From positions 62,001 to 126,000 of the forward strand of contig NZ_JBBNAC010000002.1 of the NCBI RefSeq assembly GCF_037996825.1: a stretch of DNA of 64,000 nt, written 5' to 3'. Positions 17,314 through 24,645 of the stretch are shown piece after piece. The stretch's first letter is position 1, and the number at the start of each line of letters is the position of its first letter. The notes under the pieces were generated by a model. It saw only the letters and a list, made by a program, of their open reading frames with translations, did no database searches and was not told the origin of the DNA. The position numbers and the translations under genes were made by a program. This DNA comes from Bdellovibrio sp. BCCA. Lineage in GTDB: Bacteria > Bdellovibrionota > Bdellovibrionia > Bdellovibrionales > Bdellovibrionaceae.

Positions 17314-17790
17314 AGTTTTAGACAAATTTTTCATGAAATTCTCATAATCCAAAAGCTTTTGGAAAATTGGTTCCCTGATCTTATATGATTGATCTTTCTG
17401 AACACACTGACATCCGATTTGCCCATGAATAACCACAGGAGCTTTCAAATTAACAGTCATCTGAGTGAGATCGTTTGGCAGAGTCACAACTCCCCATGTA
17501 GGCATATCTTCGCTTATTTTCGGCGGTGTGGAAGGGGAGAAACCTAATGCTTTTGCATCATCTCCATAAGCGCCAATTATGAGATCTGGAAAATGAGTTC
17601 GGAGATTAATAAGAGGGAAAGCAATAGCCGACTTCTCACAACTTACTAGCCAGTGAAAGGTCTTCTCACCATCAGGTTTTACAATTGCGAATTTCTGACA
17701 CTCTGGAAACCCAATCATTCCATTTTGAAAATGAATCACGGAAGAATCATCTATTTCAATTTCACCGAATCTTAGCGAATCAATTTTCAT
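17305..17790 (-). CDS. fliW: FliW, CsrA-binding flagellar assembly factor
   Basis: A 161-residue full-length FliW. The signature RFGEIEIDDSSVIHFQNG followed by MIGFPECQKFAIV is typical, as is the FHWLVS block. FliW sequesters the RNA-binding regulator CsrA and releases it when flagellin is abundant, so it controls flagellin translation. There is no csrA or flagellin gene nearby, so it could titrate the host's CsrA. Good ribosome-binding site (TAGGAGATAG). It overlaps the convergent folE2 stop by 9 nt. Confidence 0.85.
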   Translation of the reverse strand: MKIDSLRFGEIEIDDSSVIHFQNGMIGFPECQKFAIVKPDGEKTFHWLVSCEKSAIAFPLINLRTHFPDLIIGAYGDDAKALGFSPSTPPKISEDMPTWGVVTLPNDLTQMTVNLKAPVVIHGQIGCQCVQKDQSYKIREPIFQKLLDYENFMKNLSKTLK

Positions 17791-17802
17791 AAAAACTATC
17801 TC

Positions 17803-17982
17803 CTACTTCTTGTTATTTGAAGAAGAGAATTGATCATTGCATTGGTTATTCTTCTTACTGATTACAATCTGAGGAAACAGTATGACCTTAATGTCGAGAT
17901 CTCTGAAGAGATCTGAACCGACCTTTATTTCAATATGAACTATAGAGAAAAATAGTGCTAAGGCCACGCATAATTCAATCAT
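17803..17982 (-). CDS. small membrane-anchored protein
   Basis: A 59-codon ORF behind AAGAGGAGTCAATC. An N-terminal hydrophobic segment (ELCVALALFFSIVHI) is followed by a charged tail rich in Asn, Ser and Lys, a single-pass or secreted peptide. It lies 12 nt upstream of fliW in the same direction, so it is probably in the same transcript. No family is recognised. Confidence 0.55.
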   Translation of the reverse strand: MIELCVALALFFSIVHIEIKVGSDLFRDLDIKVILFPQIVISKKNNQCNDQFSSSNNKK

Positions 17983-18002
17983 GATTGACTCCTCTTAATA
18001 AA

Positions 18003-18209
18003 CTATTCAGGCATTTTATCAGTGCGAATCAACTCATCATATCGAGCAAAGCAGCAGGGCGATGAAGGGGTAATATTCTGAATGGTTCGAAACTGAGAGA
18101 GCTTTTCTTCGTCTTTTCTTCTAGCCGCCGCGATACTAAAGGAAATTGCTCCCAGAACAAAAACTGAAATAAAATAGATGTTCCCGAAATTTGCAAAAAC
18201 CGACTCCAA
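18003..18209 (-). CDS. small membrane-anchored protein
   Basis: A 68-residue protein with one N-terminal membrane segment (about 10-28, NIYFISVFVLGAISFSIAAA) followed by a basic cytosolic tail containing a CC pair. The start is TTG behind AGGAGGTATTT. It lies 23 nt downstream of the tRNA-like gene on the same strand and may be on the same transcript. Confidence 0.55.
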   Translation of the reverse strand: MESVFANFGNIYFISVFVLGAISFSIAAARRKDEEKLSQFRTIQNITPSSPCCFARYDELIRTDKMPE

Positions 18210-18232
18210 AAATACCTCCTGGCTTGAGTGAA

Positions 18233-18318
18233 GAGACTGAAGGGAGTTGAACCCCCACCATTCCCGCTGACGGACATGACCCTGCCAACGAGCGCTCTGA
18301 CCGTTAAGCTACAGCCTC
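18233..18318 (-). tRNA. tRNA-like gene, anticodon loop reads CAT, irregular anticodon arm
   Basis: An 86-nt cloverleaf candidate. Acceptor GAGGCTG/CAGTCTC is 7 bp with one G-U. The D-arm GCTT/GAGC is 4 bp. The T-arm GGGGG-TTCAACT-CCCTT has a canonical loop. The anticodon region is abnormal: six nucleotides instead of one separate it from the D-arm, and the best stem is TGGC-A-GG/CC-GTCA with a bulged A and a 7-nt loop GTCATGT whose central triplet is CAT. No CCA is encoded. It may be a specialised or decaying tRNA. Upstream TATACT and TATATT could be -10 elements. Confidence 0.55.
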
Positions 18319-18329
18319 AAGTTCAATAT

Positions 18330-18480
18330 AACGGAAATGCAGTATAAAATGAAGTTATATAATTGAAATTTCAATGAATGTCTCAAAAAGTATCCATTAT
18401 AGCTAATAATGTATATTATTTATATATTTATTGCTTTTAATAGGTATTTGAGTGACTATTTAATGCATATTGCGTTTTAT
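18330..18480. promoter_or_regulatory. AT-rich divergent regulatory region with palindromes
   Basis: About 150 bp of strongly AT-rich DNA between the tRNA-like gene and the gene at 18496. It holds a perfect 14-bp palindrome, ATTGAAATTTCAAT (18362-18375), and an imperfect one, AATAATGTATATTATT (18405-18420). Probably promoter and operator DNA; no clear consensus pair was chosen. Confidence 0.4.
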
Positions 18481-18495
18481 CAATAGAGGTTCTTT

Positions 18496-18846
18496 ATGTT
18501 CGGTTGGAATGACGAAGAAAACGAAACTGAAACCACTACAACTTACGAAGAAGTTGCCAAAGCACTTGAGAATAACCGTATGAGACTTACTTCGAGCGAC
18601 TGGGAGATTGTTGTGCAAATCATGGTGGATCTGATCGACATGAAAATAGACGGTATGCACACTCGCGAGATCTCTGACAAATATGGGTTATCTATGAAAA
18701 AGACTCTTTATGTGATGAAAGAACTCTACGCCACAGAATATCTCAACGACGAAGAAACTCTAGCTCTGGATATGTGTTCCAATGACGGCAAAGACGGCTT
18801 TATGAAGCATACTTACTGGAGAATGTTGGACAAAATTAACAAGTAG
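18496..18846 (+). CDS. probable helix-turn-helix protein
   Basis: A 116-residue acidic protein. After a Glu/Thr-rich N-terminus, the stretch about 52-85 (MKIDGMHTREISDKYGLSMKKTLYVMKELY) reads as a helix-turn-helix, so transcriptional regulation is plausible. It opens a chain of tightly packed + strand genes (18496-20485) downstream of the AT-rich region. An AGAGG site precedes the ATG. Confidence 0.55.
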   Translation: MFGWNDEENETETTTTYEEVAKALENNRMRLTSSDWEIVVQIMVDLIDMKIDGMHTREISDKYGLSMKKTLYVMKELYATEYLNDEETLALDMCSNDGKDGFMKHTYWRMLDKINK

Positions 18847-18861
18847 TTATTCGGAGGCTCA

Positions 18862-19281
18862 ATGAATAAAGAGAAGAATCTCAATGTGGATCTTAGCTTC
18901 CTTTTAGGAAAAACAATCATTTCTCACAAGTTAGTTGATCAAAAATCAAATCTTCTCTTGGTTGGCGACGACGGAATGCACTATTGGCTTGGCGGATTCA
19001 GTTCTGACGGCGGACACGTTCACCTTGAAGATATTAATGGCAATCTAGACGATTTGCTTAACTCACCAATTCTTCGTGCGGAAGAGAAGACTGTTCTTGT
19101 ACCAGAAGATCAGAAAACACATCCAGGATATACAGAAGACTATTACTTCTACTATGAAATTTCGACGATTAAGGGATCGGTGCATATGCGGTTCTATGGA
19201 GAAGAAGGGGCGTATTACTCAGCTAGCGCTTGGTTTTATTACTGCATTCCACAAATGGAGAGTACGCATGAAAAACACTAG
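18862..19281 (+). CDS. DUF7448-like phage-type protein
   Basis: A 139-residue soluble protein. The order of conserved phrases LLGKTI, LVGDDGMHYWL, HVHLEDINGNLDDLLNSPIL, RAEEKT and SVHMRFYGEEGAYYS matches the DUF7448 pattern I know from phage and plasmid proteins. The biochemical role is unknown. CGGAGG precedes the ATG. It overlaps the next gene by 14 nt. Its presence supports a phage-like origin for this operon. Confidence 0.7.
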   Translation: MNKEKNLNVDLSFLLGKTIISHKLVDQKSNLLLVGDDGMHYWLGGFSSDGGHVHLEDINGNLDDLLNSPILRAEEKTVLVPEDQKTHPGYTEDYYFYYEISTIKGSVHMRFYGEEGAYYSASAWFYYCIPQMESTHEKH

Positions 19282-19555
19282 GGTAAAGCTAACTAGAGCA
19301 CAAGCACATGTAATTTTAGACGCTGGAGACGTTCTTTTCTTCACAAATCACAGCGGCTCTTCATCTTACTATAAGCGAGAGAATGGAATGACCTCTCTTA
19401 TTAATGCCAAGGTTTTCGAATCACTGAAAAAATTGGGTATGTTTAATGTCGTGAAGAACACACCAGAGAGATCTGATTACAATCTTTCAAACAAAGGTCT
19501 TCGAGTCCTAAATGATCTAAGAGATCAATCCTTAAAGAAAAGTGTGAAGCGATGA
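19268..19555 (+). CDS. hypothetical protein, winged-helix-like
   Basis: A 95-residue protein. The ATG at 19268, inside the end of the upstream gene, is chosen because the longer frame is only a shadow of that gene. The C-terminal half (FESLKKLGMF, then LSNKGLRVLNDLRDQ) resembles the recognition helix and wing of small winged-helix proteins, a weak inference. It overlaps the next gene by 4 nt (ATGA). Confidence 0.5.
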   Translation: MKNTRVKLTRAQAHVILDAGDVLFFTNHSGSSSYYKRENGMTSLINAKVFESLKKLGMFNVVKNTPERSDYNLSNKGLRVLNDLRDQSLKKSVKR

Positions 19556-19740
19556 AGGCACGTCGACCAACGATCTACAGCAAAAGTAAAATCATTGACG
19601 TTTATGAATCTGGAATGTCCATCGATCAGGTCTGTAAGGAAATTGGGTGCTCCAAAACAACAGCATATAAAGCCTTAAAAGGCTATAGTTCACTTAAAAG
19701 AAGAGCCAACAAAAGAAGCCAATCAAACCTTAGGAGGTAG
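19552..19740 (+). CDS. small helix-turn-helix DNA-binding protein
   Basis: A 62-residue basic protein consisting of one resolvase-type helix-turn-helix: YESGMSIDQVCKEIGCSKTTAYKAL (about 18-42), with a basic tail (KRRANKRSQSNLRR). It is probably a DNA-binding regulator or the DNA-binding part of a recombination system. The ATGA overlap with the upstream gene implies coupled translation. Confidence 0.75.
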   Translation: MKARRPTIYSKSKIIDVYESGMSIDQVCKEIGCSKTTAYKALKGYSSLKRRANKRSQSNLRR

Positions 19741-19747
19741 ATTTCTT

Positions 19748-20485
19748 ATGGCAAAACTAAAGATTTTCGGAACATCTTATCCTTTTGGCGATGACGATAA
19801 CATCAATGGTTATTGCTATGTGGCCACAAGCTCGATGATCAAAGCTCAAATCCTTCTAGGAAATGCGAATGGCCCAGGTATGGATGGCGTTGTAATCTCT
19901 CAAGTGCGTGAGCGAGAATTAAGCACGCAGATGTACGGCGATCTAATCACAAATCCAGACAAAGTATTCAATCAAAAGGGATTAGAAGCAACAGGTGAAA
20001 AGTTTCTCGAAGCTCGAAATAAGCTTAAAAAAGCTATGGAGGAAAGAAAGAGTGCTCGAGGAAAACGTCACGCCGAAATAAAGAAGATAGCACAGTACCA
20101 ATCCTCTTCTAATACCCATTTCGTCAAAAAGGGAGCTAAAACAACTGAAGAACAAGATTTGGTCGTAAAATTAGTCCTTGAAGACTTGAGGGCGGCTGGA
20201 TTTGAAGATATCGCTTTCGCGGCCAGGGTAGGTGAAAAGAAGCCTCGAAAATTGTCGAAAACAAAGAATCCACAATCGCACAAAGACTTGAACCGCGCAT
20301 ACCTACAAGGGGTTGGATGGGCATTAGGTGTACTCGGCTCGTATAATGGAATGGGTGAACCAGATACTGCTAAAATGATTCTAAGTGAGGGAAACTATAC
20401 CAGAGCAGATCTTGTTGAAGCCGGGGTTCCGGAGAATGACATCAACAAAATCTTCAGTGGAGAAGAAGACGGAAACGAGACTTAG
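19748..20485 (+). CDS. hypothetical protein with C-terminal WxQG-type domain
   Basis: A 245-residue soluble protein. Residues 1-90 are a mixed domain (KIFGTSYPFGDDDNINGYCYV). A basic helical stretch follows (about 85-105, KLKKAMEERKSARGKRH). The last ~60 residues (RAYLQGVGWALG... GNYTRADLVEAGVPENDINKIF) are homologous to the C-terminal domain of the gene at 9808 and to the gene at 57238. AGGAGGTAG precedes the ATG. The role is unknown. Confidence 0.6.
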   Translation: MAKLKIFGTSYPFGDDDNINGYCYVATSSMIKAQILLGNANGPGMDGVVISQVRERELSTQMYGDLITNPDKVFNQKGLEATGEKFLEARNKLKKAMEERKSARGKRHAEIKKIAQYQSSSNTHFVKKGAKTTEEQDLVVKLVLEDLRAAGFEDIAFAARVGEKKPRKLSKTKNPQSHKDLNRAYLQGVGWALGVLGSYNGMGEPDTAKMILSEGNYTRADLVEAGVPENDINKIFSGEEDGNET

Positions 20486-20526
20486 TCCGTCTCATTACTA
20501 CACATCTTTATAGGTTTCATAGTTTT

Positions 20527-20559
20527 ACCATGTTAACCATGTTTTAATAAGGTAATGGA
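20527..20559 (+). promoter_or_regulatory. 9-bp operator array O2 with promoter
   Basis: ACCATGTTA then ACCATGTTT in tandem at 20527-20544, followed by AATAAGGTAATGG. The array lies where -35 and spacer would be for the gene at 20569, so a bound protein would block RNA polymerase. Confidence 0.65.
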
Positions 20560-20568
20560 TAACTTAAG

Positions 20569-20949
20569 ATGAATGGCGACCAAATAAGTCCAGAAATAAA
20601 GTATATTTTGACGGAGATTCAAAAAGGGATCTTTCCGACAAGGATTAAAAAATCTCACGCCTCCCTGCGAGGATGGTATCGGGCCCGTCTTTATGTCGTT
20701 CGAGAAAAACTGAGAGTGGCGGATCCATCCAAATACCTCGACAAAATCGAAGAAATTTACAATGCATTCAATCGCAACTGTTTCGAAAATGGAGTCGTAG
20801 ATGCAATCCAAAAGATGCAAACAAGTATCAGCCTTCTCATTGATCAACCTCCAGTAATTAAGCATGATTGCTCGTCAAGTTGTCACAAGTGCCACTGTTC
20901 AAGCTATCAACTATTTCATGGTGATGGCTGTACTTGCGGCGGAGTTTAA
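20569..20949 (+). CDS. hypothetical protein with Cys/His-rich tail
   Basis: A 126-residue protein. The N-terminal ~90 residues are helical and basic. The last ~30 carry a dense Cys/His cluster (HDCSSSCHKCHCSS, HGDGCTCGG), likely one or two zinc sites. No ribosome-binding site is obvious before the ATG. It is under operator array O2 and so groups with the DNA-metabolism regulon rather than the CCCATTTA class. Confidence 0.6.
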   Translation: MNGDQISPEIKYILTEIQKGIFPTRIKKSHASLRGWYRARLYVVREKLRVADPSKYLDKIEEIYNAFNRNCFENGVVDAIQKMQTSISLLIDQPPVIKHDCSSSCHKCHCSSYQLFHGDGCTCGGV

Positions 20950-20975
20950 CTCATTATCCGCGACGAACCCATTTA
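20950..20975 (+). promoter_or_regulatory. CCCATTTA-class promoter P7 (leaderless)
   Basis: CTCATTAT at 20950 and CCCATTTA at 20968-20975, offset 18 nt. The last A is 7 nt before the ATG at 20982, exactly as at P1, and there is no Shine-Dalgarno site. Confidence 0.65.
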
Positions 20976-20981
20976 TCGCAT

Positions 20982-21386
20982 ATGGAAGAAAGAATATTCA
21001 CTTACAAAGAAGTTTGCGAAAGTGCCGTGAGAACGGGGCATAATCCATCTCCAAGGGATGCTAGATTTGGTATGCTATTTTCTGAGAGTACACACTTTGT
21101 ACTAAAAGCTGTTCCTGTATCTCGCCTGCACTATATGGGCAGCTGGACTCCAGATCAGCCATTAAGATGTGGGGAGACCAATGCATACCAGGATGAAAAT
21201 GGAAATCCAATCGATAGCGACGAATACTACGCCAGAAAATATGCGAAAGAATACAAAACTGGGTTAACTGCTGAACCAGTAATCTGTACATCAAGATTTG
21301 ACCTTGCTGATGGTAGACATCGAACACGATCGGCTTATCTTCGAGGTGAAGAAATTATCCAAGCGTTTGTCGAAGTTTCAAAATAG
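20982..21386 (+). CDS. ParB/sulfiredoxin-like domain protein
   Basis: A 134-residue protein. The C-terminal half (EPVICTSRFDLADGRHRTRSAYLRGEE... IIQAFV) has the ParB-N/Srx pattern 'v-D-G-x-H-R-x-x-A-x-x-x-G', a fold used for CTP or DNA binding, or as a nuclease. Its small size rules out a full partition ParB. The ATG at 20982 is favoured over upstream in-frame codons because promoter P7 places the transcript start exactly there, giving a leaderless mRNA. It is followed 10 nt later by the CysQ-like gene. Confidence 0.65.
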   Translation: MEERIFTYKEVCESAVRTGHNPSPRDARFGMLFSESTHFVLKAVPVSRLHYMGSWTPDQPLRCGETNAYQDENGNPIDSDEYYARKYAKEYKTGLTAEPVICTSRFDLADGRHRTRSAYLRGEEIIQAFVEVSK

Positions 21387-21396
21387 GAGAAAGCGC

Positions 21397-22203
21397 GTGG
21401 AAGTCCTTCATTTTACCGAGATAATAGATGAAAATTCATTCAACAAACTAAAAGAGATCATCTTTGAAGCCGCAAGGCTTGCTAATTCCGCACAAAGTGG
21501 TCTTGCTGTTAGTATAAAGAGTGACGGAAGTCGCGTCACTAATGGCGATGTTGTCGTATCAGAGTTTTTAACAAAGAATCTAAAAAGAAACTTTCCAGAT
21601 TACGACGTTTTCTCAGAAGAAAATTGTTTGGAGATTCCAACCAAGGCGAAGGTATTTATCATCGACCCAATTGATGGCACTGAGGAATATCTTCGTGGCT
21701 CTACTGATTGGACAATCGTCATTGGGCTTGTTCATGACAAAGTGCCTGTTGGTGGATTGGTTTATCATCCCGCGACGGATAGGTTGTATTTTGCTTTTCA
21801 AAACGGGGGAGCATTCATCCAGCACGGAACAGTAACTAAGAGGATAATAATCGAGCCAAGAAGACCTATCGAAGCGGTGCTTTCTAAAACTGACGCTGGA
21901 GAAAGAGAATTTCTGACATTGGCAAATATTGGAAATTACCAAACAATGGGCTCGTGCTCACTCAAAATATTGAGTGTTGCTGAGGGGACATTCGACATTT
22001 ATCCAAATTTCAAACAACAATGCTCATGGTGGGACATAGTTGGGCCTGGCGTGATTCTTAGTGAATCTGGTGGATTCATACTATTCTCAAAAAGCATTCC
22101 TCTCTCCTTCGAAATACCAAAAATTCCCGCAAGATTATTAGTACTTGGAAGCAGAACAGAGAGTATTATGGGTAGTTTGTCTGCATTATTTTCTAGCCTA
22201 TAA
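21397..22203 (+). CDS. CysQ-like 3'(2'),5'-bisphosphate nucleotidase (inositol monophosphatase family)
   Basis: A 268-residue Mg-dependent phosphatase. The family motifs are all there: SEEN (metal-binding Glu), DPIDGTEEYLRGS (catalytic loop, cf. DPIDGTKEF) and WWDIVGPGVILSESGG near the C-terminus. CysQ hydrolyses 3'-phosphoadenosine 5'-phosphate. I chose GTG at 21397 (TAGGAGAAAGC in front) because the longer frame lies inside the upstream gene. It is probably co-transcribed with the ParB-like gene. Another substrate of this broad family is possible. Confidence 0.8.
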   Translation: MEVLHFTEIIDENSFNKLKEIIFEAARLANSAQSGLAVSIKSDGSRVTNGDVVVSEFLTKNLKRNFPDYDVFSEENCLEIPTKAKVFIIDPIDGTEEYLRGSTDWTIVIGLVHDKVPVGGLVYHPATDRLYFAFQNGGAFIQHGTVTKRIIIEPRRPIEAVLSKTDAGEREFLTLANIGNYQTMGSCSLKILSVAEGTFDIYPNFKQQCSWWDIVGPGVILSESGGFILFSKSIPLSFEIPKIPARLLVLGSRTESIMGSLSALFSSL

Positions 22204-22250
22204 ATTGCAAGTGGCTCATAACGAAACAACATAACGGACGATCTTTAAAT

Positions 22251-22280
22251 ACCATGTTTACCATGTTTTAATGTGGTAAG
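22251..22280 (+). promoter_or_regulatory. 9-bp operator array O3 with promoter
   Basis: Two perfect ACCATGTTT units in tandem (22251-22268), followed by TAATGTGGTAAG as the likely -10 region, upstream of the methyltransferase at 22290. Confidence 0.7.
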
Positions 22281-22289
22281 AGGTAAATT

Positions 22290-23225
22290 ATGTCCGGAAA
22301 AATGTCACTTTCTTCAAAAATCGAAGACTTTGTATCTGGCTTAAATGAATCCTTTCGCCTTTCTGATATTTACAGGAAATTCCCTAATGAAAAGAAGACT
22401 ACCATTCGCGGAAGAATTTATCGTGAACTGATCGGAAGAGGAGTTATCACTCGTATTTCTGATGGTTTATATGAATTCGCTGGAAACGATGGTCAAAGTG
22501 GTCTCGTAGTGCAAGGAAATGCCAGAGATCTATCGTCAATTCAGGATTCATCTATTTCTTTAATCATTGCCGACCACCCATATAAGATTCAAACTGGTCG
22601 AAACCGTGACTTCACCAAAGGCTATCAGGCATCACTATTCGAATACCAGCAAGACGACTTTAATGAAAAGTCTCGCGTGCTTTGCGAAGGGTGTTTCCTT
22701 GTTGAATTTCTTCCAGAAATGAAAGATGGGAATGCAGACTACATATCAAATATTATCCAAATGGCAAAAGGTGCAGGACTTCGTCTCTATGCAAGAGTAC
22801 CTTGGTATAAAGCTGAAGTAAGAAATGGGAAGTTGATTGATCACTCGGCAAATGTTGGAAGAAAAGGTGTTATGGAAGATATCTACATCTTTTCAAAAGG
22901 TGCTCCTCGTAAATTGAGAATGCGAAATCAGGGCGGAGTGATTCGCTCTGAATCTGGCGCGAAGTCTATTCTTCCAGCTGTATTTATGGAAAAACCACTT
23001 CTAAGAAGTGAGAAATCTCATCAATCAGCAAAACCACCTCAACTAATTAGAAAACTAATTGATCTTTTCACATTAGAAATGGAAGTGGTTCTTGATCAAT
23101 TTGCGGGATCATTTGTCGCATTCTGGGAAGCAATCGGAATGAAACGCAAAGCAATTGCAATTGAACTCTGTCAAGAATACATCGACACCAACTTCCTTGA
23201 TTTACAAACGGAGGAAGCCGCGTGA
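22290..23225 (+). CDS. DNA amino-methyltransferase (adenine-N6 or cytosine-N4)
   Basis: A 311-residue enzyme in the beta-class order: catalytic motif first (IIADHPY, residues 95-98, where most have DPPY or NPPY), then the target region, then the AdoMet-binding motif LDQFAGSFVAFWEA near 273. The N-terminal 60 residues form a winged-helix-like domain (RLSDIYRKFPNEKKTTIRGR). The His in DHPY is unusual; relatives should be checked for activity. GAGG precedes the ATG and operator array O3 controls it. No restriction endonuclease is adjacent. It overlaps the next gene by 4 nt. Confidence 0.8.
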   Translation: MSGKMSLSSKIEDFVSGLNESFRLSDIYRKFPNEKKTTIRGRIYRELIGRGVITRISDGLYEFAGNDGQSGLVVQGNARDLSSIQDSSISLIIADHPYKIQTGRNRDFTKGYQASLFEYQQDDFNEKSRVLCEGCFLVEFLPEMKDGNADYISNIIQMAKGAGLRLYARVPWYKAEVRNGKLIDHSANVGRKGVMEDIYIFSKGAPRKLRMRNQGGVIRSESGAKSILPAVFMEKPLLRSEKSHQSAKPPQLIRKLIDLFTLEMEVVLDQFAGSFVAFWEAIGMKRKAIAIELCQEYIDTNFLDLQTEEAA

Positions 23226-23545
23226 GTGATCTTGTGAGAATATCTTTTACCGCGAGAAACCTGCATCTTATATCAATCGGTCTCAAAACTACCACACTAA
23301 GAAGCCCAGCGCAGGCCGCAAAGATAAATTTAAAGGTTGGGCATACGGGAGTTATGCAGATTCGCGGAGTAAGATACAGGGTAACCCACGTTGGCCTACT
23401 GAATGTTGATGAAGCAGGTGGTAGACGTTCAATTTGGAATTCTGAAGGGTTTGATTACACGGGCGAACCGATGTTTGCGCAAACTATGGAGTTTCTGGAC
23501 GGCAATAGAAAATTGCACCTTTATCGCTTTGAAAGGATTTGGTAG
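23222..23545 (+). CDS. ASCH/PUA-like protein
   Basis: A 107-residue protein with an ASCH-like pattern: FTARNLHLISIGLKTTTLR (the G-x-K-T-x-x-x-R signature) then IRGVRYRVTHVG. It starts at GTG overlapping the methyltransferase TGA and is therefore translationally coupled to it. Pairing with a DNA methyltransferase suggests, by inference, recognition or turnover of a modified base or nucleotide. It is more divergent than the ASCH gene at 12260. Confidence 0.6.
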   Translation: MSDLVRISFTARNLHLISIGLKTTTLRSPAQAAKINLKVGHTGVMQIRGVRYRVTHVGLLNVDEAGGRRSIWNSEGFDYTGEPMFAQTMEFLDGNRKLHLYRFERIW

Positions 23546-23937
23546 TGCGAGCGCTCGTAAGTCTACATAGCAACAAGTTCTCATTGGATGTTAAAGAAGA
23601 AATAGAATCGGCTTTGTATTCCAAGCTCTTTGATCCGTACATTGATGGGTACGATCCTTTAGAATACTTCAAAACATATCTTCAGGATGCATATGTTGTT
23701 CTTATCGATGTTCGAGGACTTGTTGATTGTGGAAGAAACGTAAGAACGGAACTAATTCTTAAGGAATCAATGCGACTCCAAAAACAGATCGTCTTTTTTG
23801 ATTCGCTGGGAAGCGAGTTAACCGAAGAGGAGTACGAAGATTTGCCAGAAATTAGGAATGAAATCTTCAGAAGTTTAAAGCCTGTAATTTATAGAAACAT
23901 AAATGCAGCCGTAACTCATATAAAGATTAAAAGATAA
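23545..23937 (+). CDS. hypothetical protein, possible nucleoside-deoxyribosyltransferase-like fold
   Basis: A 130-residue protein. 'DAYVVLIDVRGLVDCGRNVRTEL... KQIVFFD' recalls the Rossmann-like deoxyribosyltransferase/DUF4406 pattern, in which a strand ending in D is followed by N/G-R and a Glu. This is a weak family guess. GTG at 23545 behind AAAGGATTTG is chosen, overlapping the preceding stop by 1 nt. It belongs to the operon started by the methyltransferase. Confidence 0.5.
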   Translation: MRALVSLHSNKFSLDVKEEIESALYSKLFDPYIDGYDPLEYFKTYLQDAYVVLIDVRGLVDCGRNVRTELILKESMRLQKQIVFFDSLGSELTEEEYEDLPEIRNEIFRSLKPVIYRNINAAVTHIKIKR

Positions 23938-23949
23938 TAGGGGAGTTTT

Positions 23950-24309
23950 GTGATCAATTCAAATAGTGTGATTGACCCAGATTTGGAAGTCTCGAGTCCT
24001 CCAAGAAGTAAGTGGGAGTACCCTTATTCATATGACCCTTTCGTGATTTGGAGATCTGGAACTCAGGCCGCGCAACACACAGCCTATTCAGATCGCCTTC
24101 AGCGAGAAGATGCCTTCAATGAGGCTGCCAAAGTTGTTATGGGAAACCAATCCTTGGCTTTTGGAACGGACATGGATCCCGAAATCATCGAAAAAGTGAT
24201 GCAGATGTATCTAAAGAAACCGTCGCTAAAGATCATTCGTGTTGTCGAGTACTGCAACCCTTCTTCTGGATCTCCATATTGGCGCCTGGATTATGTGACA
24301 AATGGGTGA
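23950..24309 (+). CDS. hypothetical protein
   Basis: A 119-residue soluble protein with GTG start behind AGGGGAG. Aromatic and Pro-rich at both ends (SPPRSKWEYPYSYDPFVIW and PSSGSPYWRLDYV) with a helical centre. No family is recognised. It overlaps the next gene by 8 nt. Confidence 0.5.
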   Translation: MINSNSVIDPDLEVSSPPRSKWEYPYSYDPFVIWRSGTQAAQHTAYSDRLQREDAFNEAAKVVMGNQSLAFGTDMDPEIIEKVMQMYLKKPSLKIIRVVEYCNPSSGSPYWRLDYVTNG

Positions 24310-24637
24310 TTCCTTGAATTTTTCAAACAACCTGCGAATTCTTAAGGAACATCTTGAGAAGAATGGCCTCACTATTCCGCCTGATCATCATTTCGCCAGG
24401 GCATATGCTAAACCTGTCACCGGAGACTGGACGTGGAGCGTATTCGTTGTTTCAAAGAAGACAGGAAAGAGATTCATTCTTGGATCCGGTGATCCTTTAA
24501 AAACGCTCGCAAAAAAGAAGTGTGTGCTTGAGTTCACATGGGAAATAAAGGGCCACTACATCAATGTTGAAGACATTTCTCATCTTAAGAATGTCGATAG
24601 AAAAAAGTGTCTAAGCCTTATTCCAGCGGACATTTGA
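24302..24637 (+). CDS. hypothetical protein
   Basis: A 111-residue basic protein with an alpha/beta pattern (NLRILKEHLEKNGL, WTWSVFVVSKKTGKRFI). It overlaps the upstream gene by 8 nt with no independent ribosome-binding site, so it is probably translated by coupling. No family is recognised. Confidence 0.5.
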   Translation: MGDSLNFSNNLRILKEHLEKNGLTIPPDHHFARAYAKPVTGDWTWSVFVVSKKTGKRFILGSGDPLKTLAKKKCVLEFTWEIKGHYINVEDISHLKNVDRKKCLSLIPADI

Positions 24638-24645
24638 GGTGTCCT

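Noticed and set aside
18029-18277. 82-codon ORF on the - strand overlapping the tRNA-like gene.
   Set aside because: It reads through the tRNA-like structure and overlaps the better-supported 68-residue gene in another frame.
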